A stretch of 64,000 bases of DNA from Galdieria partita (lineage: Eukaryota > Rhodophyta > Bangiophyceae > Galdieriales > Galdieriaceae): NCBI GenBank assembly GCA_025991245.1, contig BQMJ01000011.1:124001-188000 (forward strand), given 5' to 3'. The notes beneath the pieces were generated by a model. It was not told the origin of the DNA. It saw nothing but the letters and a program-made list of their open reading frames with translations, and did no database searches. The translations under genes were made by a program, and so were the position numbers. Positions 36,073 to 48,292 of this stretch are shown piece by piece (the first letter of the stretch is position 1; every line of letters starts with the position of its first letter).

Positions 36073-38250
36073 ATGAATCCGCAGGCTAAGGAGTTTGTTC
36101 CACAAAGCTTTCTGTCAAAGAGTTTAGAAGAACCTATTGCTAATGGTGAAGAAGATTCGGAAAATTTGTCAAAGGTGCTGCTTGTTTGGTCGTCGTTGTA
36201 TTCTTACTTACTCGTATATATTGTAGAAACCTCCAGTCACTGGTTTCCAAGAGTCTTGGGAAGACAATTTGGTTGGCAGTGAGGATCAACCGACAAGTAA
36301 AAAAGAGGTTGAAAGCAATCTAAACACTGTAAGTGAAATTATTGTTGTCGGATTGTGTAGATACTGATAGGATTTGCTGCCTAGCTGAGTGACCAGGTGC
36401 GGTCGCTGAGTGTCCAGGAACGACAAAAGAGGACAGAAGAGGAAAGTTCAGAAGGTACTTGGGAAGAGGAAGAATATGAACAGAGAACCAGGACTGCAAA
36501 CTTTGATGCTTCCTCAAGAAAACATGTTAATATTGTCTTTATCGGTCACGTGGATGCGGGTAAATCTACCGTCTCCGGACACATTCTCTACTTGACTGGA
36601 ATGGTTGACGACAGAACCATGGAAAAGTTTGGTAGGTGAAGAAGGTTACTATTTTGGAATTCTTATTCCTTTAAAGAGAGAGAAGCAAAGGCCAAGAATC
36701 GTGAAACGTGGAAATATGCTTGGGCTTTGGACACAACAGAACAGGTATATAGATATATATTTTTTACCAAAAGAAAGGCATATAAATAGACTTGTTTTAG
36801 GAGCGTGCGAAAGGAAAGACAGAAGAGTGTGGAAGAGCTGAGTTTCTGACAGAACATAAACATTTCACTATTCTAGATGCGCCTGGCCACAAAAACTTCG
36901 TGCCGCAAATGATAGGGGGTGCAACGCAAGCTGATATTGCAGTTCTTGTAAGTTGTTGATACAGCAGAGTTGTTTGTTTTTTATCATCTCTGAGAATAGG
37001 TTATTTCTGCCCGTAAGGGAGAGTTCGAAACAGGTTTTGAACGTGGAGGCCAGACTAGAGAACATGCTATGTTGGCGAAAACTGCAGGAGTTCGACAACT
37101 TATCGTTGCTGTGAATAAGATGGACGATCCAAGTATTTTGAATCCTGACGGCACTTGGAATAAAGCTCGATATGATGAATGTTGTGAGAAATTATTGCCC
37201 TTTCTAAAACAGGTAAGTTATATATCATTATTGTCATTGAGTGCTCATAATTTACTGGGCATGATGTAGATTGGTTGGAAGCCTCAAGATATCTATTGGA
37301 TTCCTATTTCTGGCTACACCGGACAGAATTTGCTGGAAAAGGTCGATCCAACAGTATGCAAATGGTATACCAGTGGTCCTCTCTTAACGATATTGGATGA
37401 ACTCAAACCTCCGCAGAGAGCTTATGATTTGAAAGTGAGCTTTCACTCAATAAGAAGACGATATTCATTGAAGCGTATTGATTAGGTACGAATGCCAGTC
37501 ACAGACAAATACAAAGAAATGGGAACCGTAGTTTGCGGAAAATTGGAAGCTGGAGTGATAACTAAAGATCAGCATCTCTTTATGATGCCTAACAGGGCAA
37601 GTTGGATTTTGTTTCTATTCGTCAAATAGTTATTGAGTGGTGAAAAACTCAAGGTTGAAGTTGTTGTCGATGCTATATTCATCGAAAGTACTGAGGTAGA
37701 AAGAGCGGAGCCTGGAGATAATGTTCGTCTTAGAATAAAGGGGATTGAGGAAGAAGACATTCGAATAGGGTTTGTGTTGTGTGAAGCGGATGCGATGGTT
37801 CAAGTAAACTTTAAGTTTGAGCCAGTTATTTCCAGACTTAAATACTTCTTTGTAGGGAAGCACTTTATTCGATGCACAAATTATGCTTTTAGACTACAAG
37901 AATATCATTTGTGCTGGGTATAGTTGTGTCATGCATGTGCATGCAGCGGTCGAAGAATGCACGATTGAAAAGTTGTTAGCACAGGTTGACCGGAAAACAA
38001 ATCAAGTGGTTGGTTTTATATTTTCATTTTTATCAGTTAAATATCTGAATACAGAGTTTAGGTGCAAAAAAGACCAAAATTCTTAAAACCAGGAATGGCA
38101 GCTATTGCTCGCATCTCCGTCGCGCAACCGATCTGTATTTTGCCCTTTAAAGAGTTTCCTCAGTTGGGTCGATTTATACTTCGTGATGAAGGAAAGACAG
38201 TTGCAGTAGGAATCATTCAGAAAGTTGGAAATACTATTACAGCAGATTAG
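36073..38250 (+). CDS. eRF3: Eukaryotic peptide chain release factor eRF3 (GTPase)
   Basis: Translation termination GTPase, partner of eRF1. 555 residues in eleven exons: 36073-36174, 36227-36328, 36385-36631, 36677-36744, 36801-36947, 37000-37212, 37270-37434, 37486-37596, 37630-37803, 37856-38005, 38062-38250. GTPase motifs: [23 protein letters not shown]. eRF3-specific: [68 protein letters not shown]2 motif ([12 protein letters not shown]) for poly(A)-binding protein opens the protein, but the usual prion-like N-domain is absent. The intron after exon 8 appears to be a 33-bp GC-AG intron; the exon 10 donor could be 3 bp later. Confidence 0.94.
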
Positions 38251-39072
38251 TACGCCTATATATGAATAGATAAACGACACAAGTGCTGGATACTTGAAAT
38301 ATTTCAGCGTTGAGTGTTGAACTTTTTCTTATACAAAATGCCTTTGCTTCATGATTTATACTCTGATAGTATTGACGGAAGCAATAATTTCTATTCACTT
38401 TTGACTCACAAAATATCAGGAAAAGGGAGATTTTTCACAAATTCCCGTTGTTCCTTCTAAAAACTTGAGTGGAACTCGATGTTATCTTGCCGTTGTTCTA
38501 GCGTTGTTTCTTGTAAATATGAAGCCCCTTCCCTGTTTGTTTTCGTGGAAATACTATATTTGACAATATTCGACGATGTAAGGAATCTCTCAGTGAAGTT
38601 AGATTGTGAATGCTTGGGTTTATTTTGGACTTTGTAGAACGTAATTTGAAAGAACGAATGGAGCACCAAAAGATTTGCTTTCTCTCTTTTTTTTGTCAAA
38701 TACTAGTCTTTTCCTTTGCAGTAGTCAGACTCCATTTAGTAAATATTATATTTTGTATTCAAATGTCTTCAGTCTAATAATATACACATCATACGAATAA
38801 CCCTGCCTTCTTGTAAACCCTTCTTTATTACATCATGACATACAACTATGCTCATTTCTACATGCTTTATTCTTAGTCCAACTGTCTACTTCGCAATGAC
38901 AAATGAAACAGGAACGATGTTCACATAACAATTTTGACGAACCAATTGATAATAAAAAAAAAGATATCAAACTGATAGAATATGGCTCTTTCACCAGCTA
39001 ACATGTGAAGCGTCCAAAATGCTATGTTAGCAGTCAACAACTCCTTCATGAATGTGACTTGCTACCACAAGA
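38251..39072. other. Intergenic, convergent
   Basis: 822 bp between two 3' ends. A minus-strand frame at 38457-38699 is unrecognised and has no good start; nothing else supported. Confidence 0.5.
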
Positions 39073-41370
39073 TCAGTCGTCTGACAGTTCTTTCAACGCG
39101 CAAGCGACTAGTTCGGAAGCTGCGGAATTACTCATTGCAATATGAACAAGTTCGCTTTCATATCTCAAAAGTATCGCACGGTTACTTGGTGCCTCTGCTA
39201 AATTCGCAATAGTTATTGCTGAAAGCGGGGCTATATAGGGATCTGACAAACATTGCGTAAGATAATATACGACGCTTGGAGTCTTCGCAATTGCCACTCG
39301 AGCATTCCAATCGAATGCACTTGCATTACAAATTGCACCTACAGCTACAAGCCTTATTTCCCTATTCTCTGAACAAAGAAAACCGACCAATAGACCAAGT
39401 ATCTCATCAAACCGCTTTAAAAGCTCTACTTCATTGTCAGGATTGAAACACAGTCTCGCAATCAGCTCTGTGGCTTTCGCAATACGCGCATCATCCGTGC
39501 AGTCTTCCCATTCATATAGAATTGTGATAGCTGAATCCAAGAGAAACAGAGTGTCTTCGTTTAACTTCACCTCCACCGCTACGTTTTTGAGTGTGTCTAA
39601 CAAGTCGTAAACAATCTCAGATGTTGCTTCACTTGAAACTATGATACTAGCGAATTCGAATAAGTTACAATAGCATTCTAAAACAAAATTATGTATACTA
39701 CCTCATACAAGTACGTAATAGATTAATATACTTTGCAAATGAAGGGTGATTCCGTTCTATAAAGCTTAAATTTCTCAATGCATTGGCAACGCACTTTGCA
39801 TTCCATTCGCGTTTGAGGAAAACTGGATCTCTTGTACAAAACAAGTCACCATAGTTCTGAAGGCTGGGGTTATAAATACTGTCATGAGCTACGACGTTTG
39901 CAGGATCAATGTCAACAGCTAAGAGCATCTTGATCTTCGCACCGCTGCTCATGTTGTCCTCATCATCAGGATGTAATCCAAAGGTTCTGTATCCATTTAA
40001 ATCTTCCAAATAATCCTTCAAAATAACCTCAAGACCTAAAAGCTAATCTGCACGGTGCCATCACAACAAAAAGACAACTCACTTTCTAGGAGCATTGGGT
40101 AGTCTCGTATAAGAAAATCAAGTTTCGGGTCAAAAGAAAGGACATTTATCGTCGCCAGAGCCCAACTTATCTCATCTTCTAGACCTGACTGAAGGGCAAG
40201 TACAAGTCTATTCCGTTCTGAGCCAATATCCGCTCGAAATGAACCCGACAACGGTCGTGAAGTTACAAAAACTTCATCTTGAACGAGATTTCGACTCGTT
40301 TGCAAACCATCATAGGAAGTTGCTCTGTCCAGGCTCATATTGCCCGTGATGCTACCGATATTCAAATCACCATAACCGTGTCTTCTATCCAATGAACCCG
40401 GTAGGGGAGCAAGTTCCGAGCCATACCTCTTTGACTGTTCTACAGAGATATTCGTAAAAGAATTGTCACGAGAGCCTTCATGCGGTACTGTATCTGGTGC
40501 ATTTAAACTTCTTGGAGTCGAAGAGGGCCTCTCTAAACGTGCCCCAAGCTGAACAACCGGAGGAACTTCTTCCGCGTTTCTACCAAAGACGTGCTTCTGT
40601 TCGTAAAAATATAAAATCTTCTCATAAGACTCCCTCAGGACAAACGCTGCTGCAGTGCACGTTTTAGGTAGCCTTAGAATTTTGGAAATTTCCTTAAATT
40701 CACGGTTATCAATAACGTGTTGTACACCTCCACGTCGAACGACTTCCTGCAGGATGTATATAAGACCAAGAATTGAAGTTGTCATGGAACGAACATACCT
40801 GATATAATACGAAAACATCTAAAGTAAAACCTCCAAGGGTTGGAATTTTAAAATTGCCTCGACCAATTTCGTTCATATAAGATGACAGGTCTTCCAAAAA
40901 GTTTCTTCGTCTATCTCTTGAAGGAACAGAGTCTCTTAGTGCACGTGAAATAAAATAGTTTCCAACAGTTCCAACAATTCTGTTTCCCGCCTCTATCCTT
41001 TCTTCTCTTGTTACGTCAGCCTTAAGAAATACGTTAATAGCTTGACTATCCACCATTACCAAATGCGAGCAATAATTGAAAGTTGGGGGCTTGGCATTCA
41101 GATGGAGTTACTACGAACTTCAATGGTTCCTTGATACCTTTATTTTTGAACATACGCAAGCTGTAGACACCATCAAAAATAAAAATACACTTTTACTTTC
41201 TTTGGCTTGAAGTCAAGGGATAGCATGTTGCAAAAACAGTAATAGTACACTATACAAGTATCCAGGGTCGAAGAATACATCTTGAGAGAGAGAGAAAGGT
41301 TCAGGTTCTCAATAAAATCTTGAACTTTACTTAGCACTCTTTCCGAAGGTAAAGAAAACGAATTCGACAT
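39073..41370 (-). CDS. ARID-domain protein, ARID2/RSC9-type SWI/SNF subunit
   Basis: Predicted subunit of a PBAF/RSC-class chromatin remodeller. Best model: 681 residues, exons 41370-41256, 41205-41138, 41089-40799, 40746-40083, 40035-39702, 39646-39073. A shorter model starting at ATG 41056 gives 609 residues. The ARID domain (about residues 120-210 in the long model) shows RRNFLEDLSSYMNEIG, IPTLGGFTLDVFVLYQEVVRRGG and LRESYEKILYFYE. The second half is armadillo-like (GLEDEISWALATINVLSFD, VANALRNLSFIERNH, AVGAICNASAFDW), the ARID2/RSC9 combination. The two extra N-terminal exons join in phase but have no recognised domain, so the 5' end is uncertain. Confidence 0.85.
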
Positions 41371-41511
41371 CAGATCGTTTCTCCGATAAACGAATGGAAG
41401 GGAATGGGACAATTGAGGGACATGAGGAGATTAGCTAATTTGAATCTGTACCACGAATAATCAAAATAGTATCCCCCATAACTATTACTCTTCAACTAGT
41501 CGAGCCCTGTC

Positions 41512-43393
41512 ATGTCTTGTTGGAACTTTGTACCAGAAAAACTTAGAAGTAACGTTCAAGCTCTTTCGTGGCTTTGTTGTAAGGACCCTACCAATCAGTT
41601 AACTGTTCAGCAACTGGTCGAGTTTGCATCTGTTCATAGTTTTACCCTAGAAATATTCGGTTCGCAGGCGGAGCAAGTAGAAAAGGTACTTGTACCTAGA
41701 GGATTGTGCATAGATGACGGGCTACTTTATGGATATGTAAGAAAGTAGAGTTTTCCTGTTGTCAGTTCACCTATGCCTTCATAGTTACTTGGAGCATATG
41801 CTCCTTCCCAAGTACCTATTAAGGGAGCTTCCAATCTTGTTTGCCGTCGAACCGTGTTCAACCCTCGTTCCCACGACTTTCTAGCGGTATTTACAAAATT
41901 CTAGTGCTTTCTAACGACTAGCACTCAAGTATTTTATAGGTCTCAAGGGATGATTCCAATTTGATCGTCGTTGAGTATTCAAGAGTAAGTCCTTTTCATA
42001 AAGCGATCTTTTGTTCTCAAAGCTTTTGCACGTTTCTCTAGTTTATCGCTCCAAAGTTTAGTGTTCAATACTATAGTATATATGAAAGCTTGGATGAAGT
42101 ATTTCGATGGGACAACTTGTTGTATTCATCCGAGTTATTTGTGGAACACTGTTGTCCTCATGAAAAGTTCAACTCTGATTCTTGTAGTTGTGCTGCTACC
42201 GATCTCGATATGCATTTAGTGCTTGAAAAATATGGTAGACCTATCTCGGAAATTTTTTCGACCGCGGTCTTACCTGTTCCTCCATATGAAACGATATATA
42301 GTGCTTCCGAGTTGTGGAATAGTCTGATAGGATTTGGAAGACTCAATAACACTTGGACCACAGAATCCTACACGGATACAAGATTCGTCAGGAGTTCGTT
42401 ATCGCCAACAATGACGAACGTTTTGTATTGTCGTTTCAAAAGTGTCACATTGAAGAAGCCTGAAGCCGACCAAATTATTTCACAAGCCCTCAATGCAGTC
42501 TTCCAAAGGCAGTCTCAAGCAGCTATTAAGCGTAACAATCGTAAACTGAAAATGGATTTTAAGCGAAGATCAGGTCGTCAGAAAGGCCAAACTATACAGA
42601 AATCTGTTCCAGTATATTCCCAATCTGCTGGACACGAGCGACGCCATTCCTCGAAAGAAGATGATGGTTTATTTAGACATTATCGAGATGGTAAGTTGAG
42701 AAATTTGTTGCGGATGGCAATTACTTATCATAGCTGCCAACTCCAGAAGGACAGGGAGACTTTTCTACACCGGTCACATTTGTTAGTGACCATATTTCAG
42801 ACAACGAATTACATTTTTCAAGCTCATCTGGTATTAGCCATCCGAATGATGACAATGGACAAATTTTATTGGATCTTCCTCCACTTCTTTCATGTTCTCC
42901 TGTAGAAGACCATAATTCAAAGTTAAGCTATTATAATACTTTGAGGATAGGGATGTCTGATGATGGAGATTCTAAAAGTATGAATTTTTTTGAAACCGTG
43001 TATCCTTGAATATTAACCTCATTTAGTGAAAATGCAGTCCAGCTTTTCAGATGCGATGAAAGCGACTGCACAGAACGGTTATATTTCTACCGATCGTGAT
43101 TGCTCGCCAACACGAAGTGATTATATTGACGGAAAGAAACTTTCCAAAAAGGAGCGAAATCGAAGAAATGTTCGTAACTTCTATAGGAGACGGAAGGTTC
43201 GTAAATTTATTCCGTGACAGCTCGCTTTTTTAAATGTCTTGCTTAGGCATATCTGGAACAATTGGAGAAGAACAACGAAATCTTGAAAACGGAATGCTTG
43301 CAAATGAGGCAGCAGCTGACTCTCCTGTTTGATGAAGTCAAACTACTAAAGGATAGCTACAGACATCATCCTCGGTCAACTGTGGATCTGTAG
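41512..43393 (+). CDS. bZIP-like protein with degenerate basic region
   Basis: 522 residues in seven exons: 41512-41736, 41785-41886, 41940-41984, 42042-42690, 42747-42977, 43027-43196, 43247-43393; phases agree. The C-terminus carries a basic stretch (KKERNRRNVRNFYRRRK) joined across the last intron to AYLEQLEKNNEILKTE and a heptad zipper. The N-terminal 300 residues (for example FNPRSHDFLAVSRDDSNLIVVEYSR) form an ordered, unrecognised region. The middle is basic and polar, with RRSGRQKGQTIQK. Exon 5 uses the CTCCAG acceptor, because the earlier CATAG acceptor leads to a stop. The invariant bZIP DNA-contact Arg is replaced, so it may be a dimerisation partner. Confidence 0.7.
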
Positions 43394-43552
43394 AACGTAT
43401 TTCGTAAAAAAAAGGGCTTTTAGAAGGAACAGGGACTGTAGTAATTGTTCCCGAAGAGAAACAACATTTGTTTTACAGTTTACATAGACAGAGGTGCAAG
43501 CATGATATGATTTGAAGCCTCTAAGGATCCCTCAAGGAGAGTAGATGGTAAT

Positions 43553-44344
43553 TTAAAGACATTTTTCGGGTCGCTTATTTCTTCTCAGGACACGACTACT
43601 CTCGCTGGTTTTCTTGTCCACTTCTTGCTGAGGCTCAATATTTATTTGTCCATGACTAGGAATATGTATAGTTAATTCATTGATACTTTTAGAACTCATC
43701 ATTGAAATCCATTCTGATAAAACAAAGTAAATCTGGCTCAGTTGTTGGGTTACCTGTCGATGTATAGTATCGAATTTTAGCTGAAGTTCTAATTCTGTCT
43801 TCTGTAAAATTCTTTTCATCTATTCGAGACATTTAAGTAGAAATAGAGCACCAGCAATTTGGTACTCACGCTTTCTTCAAATTCGAATATTTCACTCTGT
43901 ATGGAGTTTATTCGAGGTTCTCGTAGATGATTTTCAATAGTTTCGTTTATCGTTTTTAATCGATTTTCGATGAAATTGATTTCTAGAAGAATTTTTCCCA
44001 TATAAACAGTTGCTGTTGTGAGCATAGCCTTGGGATTCTTATTCATTTGATCGGAACCTTCAGTGTTTCTTTGGTTTTGAAGTTGGCTGAAGTGTTCATC
44101 AGATGTCATCTTCGATTTAGTTGGAGTTTCGTTGCTAGAGAATTGAGATGCATTCCCGTTTCCTGCTTTGGTATTCTCATCTAGAAAAGAACTTTGTGCA
44201 AGATGCTGTGGATGCAGAGGGTAAACTCTTGTCTCTACTTCAAATCACTCAGTACTACTTTGCCTAAACCAAATTATTACCTTTTGGCTCAAATTGTATT
44301 CTAGTCGGACTAGAGTTCCCGGCTGTAGAATGCAACACATTCAT
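43553..44344 (-). CDS. Unrecognised coiled-coil protein
   Basis: 231 residues in the model 44344-44281, 43 870 downstream exon 44234-43870, and 43819-43553, with introns of 46 and 50 bp; phases agree. Not recognised. From about residue 80 to the end it is predicted helical with heptad-like hydrophobics (ILLEINFIENRLKTINETI; KTELELQLKFDTIHRQVTQ), with a polar, Asn/Ser-rich N-terminal part. The frame stays open further 5' (an FRQFSTILSSM stretch), so an additional upstream exon is possible and the start is uncertain. The layout recalls small Mediator or kinetochore subunits, but no motif proves that. Confidence 0.5.
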
Positions 44345-45151
44345 AGAGGAGAGAATGGTACTGAACTGTCTGAAAAAATTTTCAAAACAATGATTGCTTA
44401 ATTCTTCGGCGTATGTCAAAGCTTTTCATTTTTGGGCGCCACATCGGGCATTTTTCCCTTGAGAATACTTCAGATTTCATCGATAGCCACAATGTGTTTG
44501 ACAGATCAATCGAGTTAATATTGAATGGTTTTTGTTGCTTCAACTGAATGGTTCATGCAACTGCACTTTGAAGACGTTTCAAGAAAAAAAAGTCTTATCA
44601 TTAGTCGCTTGTTGCTTTCAACTTTCTTTAGTATGATCCAATTTCTGGAGTATGCATAAAAAGTGCAGATACTTGACTATATTTCTATTCTGACTTCCTT
44701 AATTCAGTTTCAAAGGTTTTGAAGCTTATAGAAAATCCAGAAAAAGTTCCCTCACGATTTGAACAAAATAGGAATTCAGCACACTTCGCTGCCTCAGTGG
44801 CACAATCAGTCATCCACAACTGGAGTTATATGCTTTCCTATAGTAGCACTATCTTATATAATTGCTCTAAAAAGCTAATGCTATTATATGATTTACTTTC
44901 AAATTCAAGCAGCTGTTACTCAATTTTTCTTAATCTCGAAAATCACAACGTTTCGTTAATCTTCGGTATTTTCCGAAGTATAAAGAAACTATAATATTCG
45001 TCTCTCTATTCATCTCAATTATAGCTTCTTTTCACGAGGTAAAATTCTTAATGAAATTCATAGAGTGTCTTCATGATATCCACTGCTCTCGTTACTTTCA
45101 TACTAAAGTATCGAGATAATTTACAACAGAATTTGATTTTGGAAGCAGAAC
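44345..45151. other. Intergenic, divergent
   Basis: 807 bp. May contain a missing first exon of the coiled-coil gene. A plus-strand 91-codon frame at 44719 has no similarity. Nothing else seen. Confidence 0.4.
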
Positions 45152-46921
45152 ATGTTGGCACTAGATTTTGACCAATTATTTTCACTAGAAAAGGATGGAT
45201 ACAAGAAACGTTACTGGCATAAGGTTGTTAATATGGTCACTAACTATGGAGGTATATGGATACCATTAGTAGTTTTCTTGGGGTTATGGCTCTTGGAGCA
45301 GCTGGTGTTTCTTGCTCTCCAAGTTATCCTTCACAAGCGATTGCTCCTTGGAGAGACCTCGTGCAGCACCTGTATTCGTAGATCTCCAAGGAAGAAGTCT
45401 TGCGAAGGCTCCAACGCCGCACCCAGGATATGGTCGTCAACAAATGCCTATTGGAACGCAGCTTGTGTCTTCTTTGAACCAGTAAAGATTGTCTTGTCTC
45501 AACTTGTTCGAGTTTTGAAACGTGTCCTATTTCTGTATAGCTATGGAAGGAAGTCATTCACACGAAGAATTGTACAGACTGCTATCATATTTTTTGCTCT
45601 ATACCTATTTCTAGAGTTGGAAATTTTTCGAGAACCAAGAAGCTCCAGGAGGATGGTGCATCGTGTACTTCCCTCTATATGTAATGATAGCCAGATACAT
45701 TTGCCTCATGGAGTAACTCATTTTCGTGATAATTACTTTGAAACGTTTAAGCAATTGCACACAGTAGAATACCAGAAAATTCTAAGACACCAAAATTTGG
45801 AAGCAGGTCGTTCCGTAGTCTTTGTAGCTTCTTGTGATGGCTTAGGCAATCGATTTATGGGGCTTTTGTCAGCTTTTTTATTTGCAGTAAGGACATCTGG
45901 AAAAGCAATGTTTTAGTTACATAGTGACCTTCCGTAGGTATTAGCGAATCGCGCATTCTTCGTTCTATGGGAACCGTGTGGAAGTACGGTTGGCGCTCAG
46001 TTAGATGACCTATTTGATACTCCAGGATTTGATTGGAACTTTGTAGAGTTAGCTGCACAGTTAGGTATTGATTCAAGTCAACTTGAAGATTACCCGCATC
46101 GTTTAATCTTTACACAATACTGTCGACCATGTCCATTCTGGAGACCTATACGAGACATGGAACCGATCGCTTGTTCATCTTACGACGAAGCCTTTCCAGA
46201 GAATTTGATCATATTTAGAGCAACACATTGGTTGGGTCCTGCAATGCAGCATAATCCTTATTATCGACAATTTATTTGTACGCATTTTGGATCTCAACCA
46301 TTTCCACAGTTGGCGACTGCACTTTTAACGCCGTCGAAAAGAGTTTATGAAATAATGGAACCTTACAGGCAATTAATTAAAACTTCGAGAAGGGTTGTTG
46401 GTCTTCAAATTCGTCTACGAGATAGTTATGCTATTGACGAATATTCTGAACAGGTCATGTGGAGATGCGCTGAGTCTATTCTATCCCATTGGGATCAAGT
46501 AGCGTCACCTGAGTCATTTTTGAAAAGGAATGGAAGTACTGGTCTCGTGGACAGGTGGTTCATAGCAACTGACACACCGGAGGCTAGAGAGCAATTGAGA
46601 CTACAGCTTGGTGAAAAACTCATATCAATGGATCCTCCAATGGATAAAGGAAAAACCGAAAGCGCACAGTGGGCTCTGGCAGAGATGTGGTTACTTGGGG
46701 AGGCAGATGAAATAATTATTAGCCCTTATAGCAGTTTTGGTCTATTTGGACATGGAAGAACAGGTAAAGCTCCGTGGATAGTTGATCGAAAGGGACGTTG
46801 TTGGAGAACACCAAATTCAGCTCCGTGCGACTTTTACTGGTTTGGTGTCCAACGCTTGAAGTGTTTCCGAGACGAGTGGCTAACAGCTGAAATGGTCAAT
46901 AATGATGACTGTTTTGGATAA
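45152..46921 (+). CDS. Membrane-anchored fucosyltransferase-like glycosyltransferase
   Basis: 572 residues in two exons (45152-45886 and 45938-46921) with a 51-bp intron. Two hydrophobic segments, one near residues 34-58 (IWIPLVVFLGLWLLEQLVFLAL) and one near residues 140-152, suggest a Golgi membrane protein. The lumenal domain has SCDGLGNRFMGLLSAFLFAVLANRAFFVLW, here named by its key GLGNR motif; this is the nucleotide-sugar-binding signature of the GT37/NodZ fucosyltransferase superfamily. Later blocks are VVGLQIRLRD (the family's H/Q-x-R-x-x-D peptide) and RWFIATDTPEAREQL. It probably adds fucose to a glycan or wall polysaccharide; donor and acceptor are inferred. Confidence 0.72.
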
Positions 46922-47509
46922 TAGCCATTAAATGGATTGAATTTTATGTATAGGACTGTGATATATTTGCAGTCTTTTAGTCCTCTTTTTCATATTCTTA
47001 GAGTTGATTTTTCATTAGGATTTCACCTTTTAGTCGCCATGTTTGCAAACTGGATAAACTGGAAATGAAAGCTCGCATTCATTGTTGTAAAGCAAATTTT
47101 CAATATTAATCTCGTAGTCGCATTCATTGACCATGAGATAGTAGATGAGCTCAAGCTAAGGGAATGAGATGCCTGCTTGTGAATGAAAGAGAAGCTACAA
47201 ACCACCTATGGCATTTATTATCATGCCACTCTATGTAGTGCCTCTTAATATCTTTCAAGTCGAAGACACATGAAGGACTAAATGAGAATCACATTCCAAA
47301 ATATCGCAAATTGGATGTAATACTTCATTTCTGTATTGAACTCTGGGCATCTTGTCACGCATTCGTTGCTGCTTCGAAGGACAGACCAGATGGAATAAAT
47401 GAAAAAGTGAATCCCTGGAGTCCTAGTTTCCACGAGAAAATGAATATTAATTCTCAACAAGAACTAAGGTTCTAAGTAGAGCATTCAACTAGATATAAAG
47501 CTACAGCAT
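46922..47509. other. Intergenic, convergent
   Basis: 588 bp; no supported gene or repeat. Confidence 0.5.
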
Positions 47510-48292
47510 TTAGCAGAAATTTCTATTCGATGCTTGCCTAGAAATCTGGTCTGCTATACGAATGGGTTCAGGTATACGGTAGCGACAGGTGTGAAATACA
47601 AGATTGATGGCTTCCAAAAGTTTGATACGATAACCTATCGAAACAAAAATTGGCCTTTTCACATATTCATTGCTAAGCAGGGCAGCACCTAATACATTTT
47701 TTGAAGAGCCAAACAAAGGCATCCAACGCTTTCCTTGTTGACAAATTTGCTCTTTAATCTGTGAAATATTCAAACCATCAACATTTAAAAGCGACTTTGC
47801 AACACCTATAGTGGGCAGGTTCAGAGAGAGGCCAACTTGACAAGCACTCCCAAAGCCTCTTGGATGAAGTATACCGTTTCCATCAACCAACAACACTTGA
47901 GGAAAGCAGTCCGACTTCTCTTTCTTCAAAGATTCAACTGCATTGATTAAGGCAGGAGCTTCTCGAAACCCCAAAAAGCCAGGAACATATGGAGTTTGAA
48001 GAGTAGCACGATGTGTTTGACAATACTTGACTTCTAGCGACTTGGAGCTCATTATGACCAAGCCCACGTACGCAATATTGTCTCGTTTCTTATCTGGAGT
48101 AATATCCAAGCCTCCAATCAAGGGAAAAGCTTCAAAGAGTCTCTCCATATCTACAGTCAAGGATAAATCTTCCGGTTCAAGCACTAAGTGCCTCTTCCAA
48201 GTCTCTTGTAGTGCCATCCATTCTTCAACACCTGCACTTATCCACTTCGAGCCACTATCTACTTTCTGTGCCGAGTCCTGATTCCAAGACAT
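47510..48292 (-). CDS. ENDOV: Endonuclease V (inosine-specific nuclease)
   Basis: Cleaves the second phosphodiester 3' of inosine; on DNA in bacteria and mainly on inosine-containing RNA in animals. Single exon, 260 residues, ATG at 48292. Conserved blocks in order: IGGLDITPDKK (first catalytic Asp), TPYVPGFLGFREAPAL (PYxP wedge motif and catalytic Glu) and LLVDGNGILHPRGFG (second catalytic Asp), then LPTIGVAKSLL and RPIFVSIGYRI. All catalytic residues appear present. No obvious targeting peptide. Confidence 0.96.
   Translation of the reverse strand: MSWNQDSAQKVDSGSKWISAGVEEWMALQETWKRHLVLEPEDLSLTVDMERLFEAFPLIGGLDITPDKKRDNIAYVGLVIMSSKSLEVKYCQTHRATLQTPYVPGFLGFREAPALINAVESLKKEKSDCFPQVLLVDGNGILHPRGFGSACQVGLSLNLPTIGVAKSLLNVDGLNISQIKEQICQQGKRWMPLFGSSKNVLGAALLSNEYVKRPIFVSIGYRIKLLEAINLVFHTCRYRIPEPIRIADQISRQASNRNFC

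Noticed and set aside
38457-38699. Minus-strand 80-codon frame between eRF3 and the ARID gene
   Set aside because: No recognisable motif, no good splice partner, and it sits in a 3'-3' spacer.
44719-44994. Plus-strand frame upstream of the fucosyltransferase-like gene
   Set aside because: Low-complexity Ser/Asn/Leu composition without similarity; no in-frame splice to the downstream gene.
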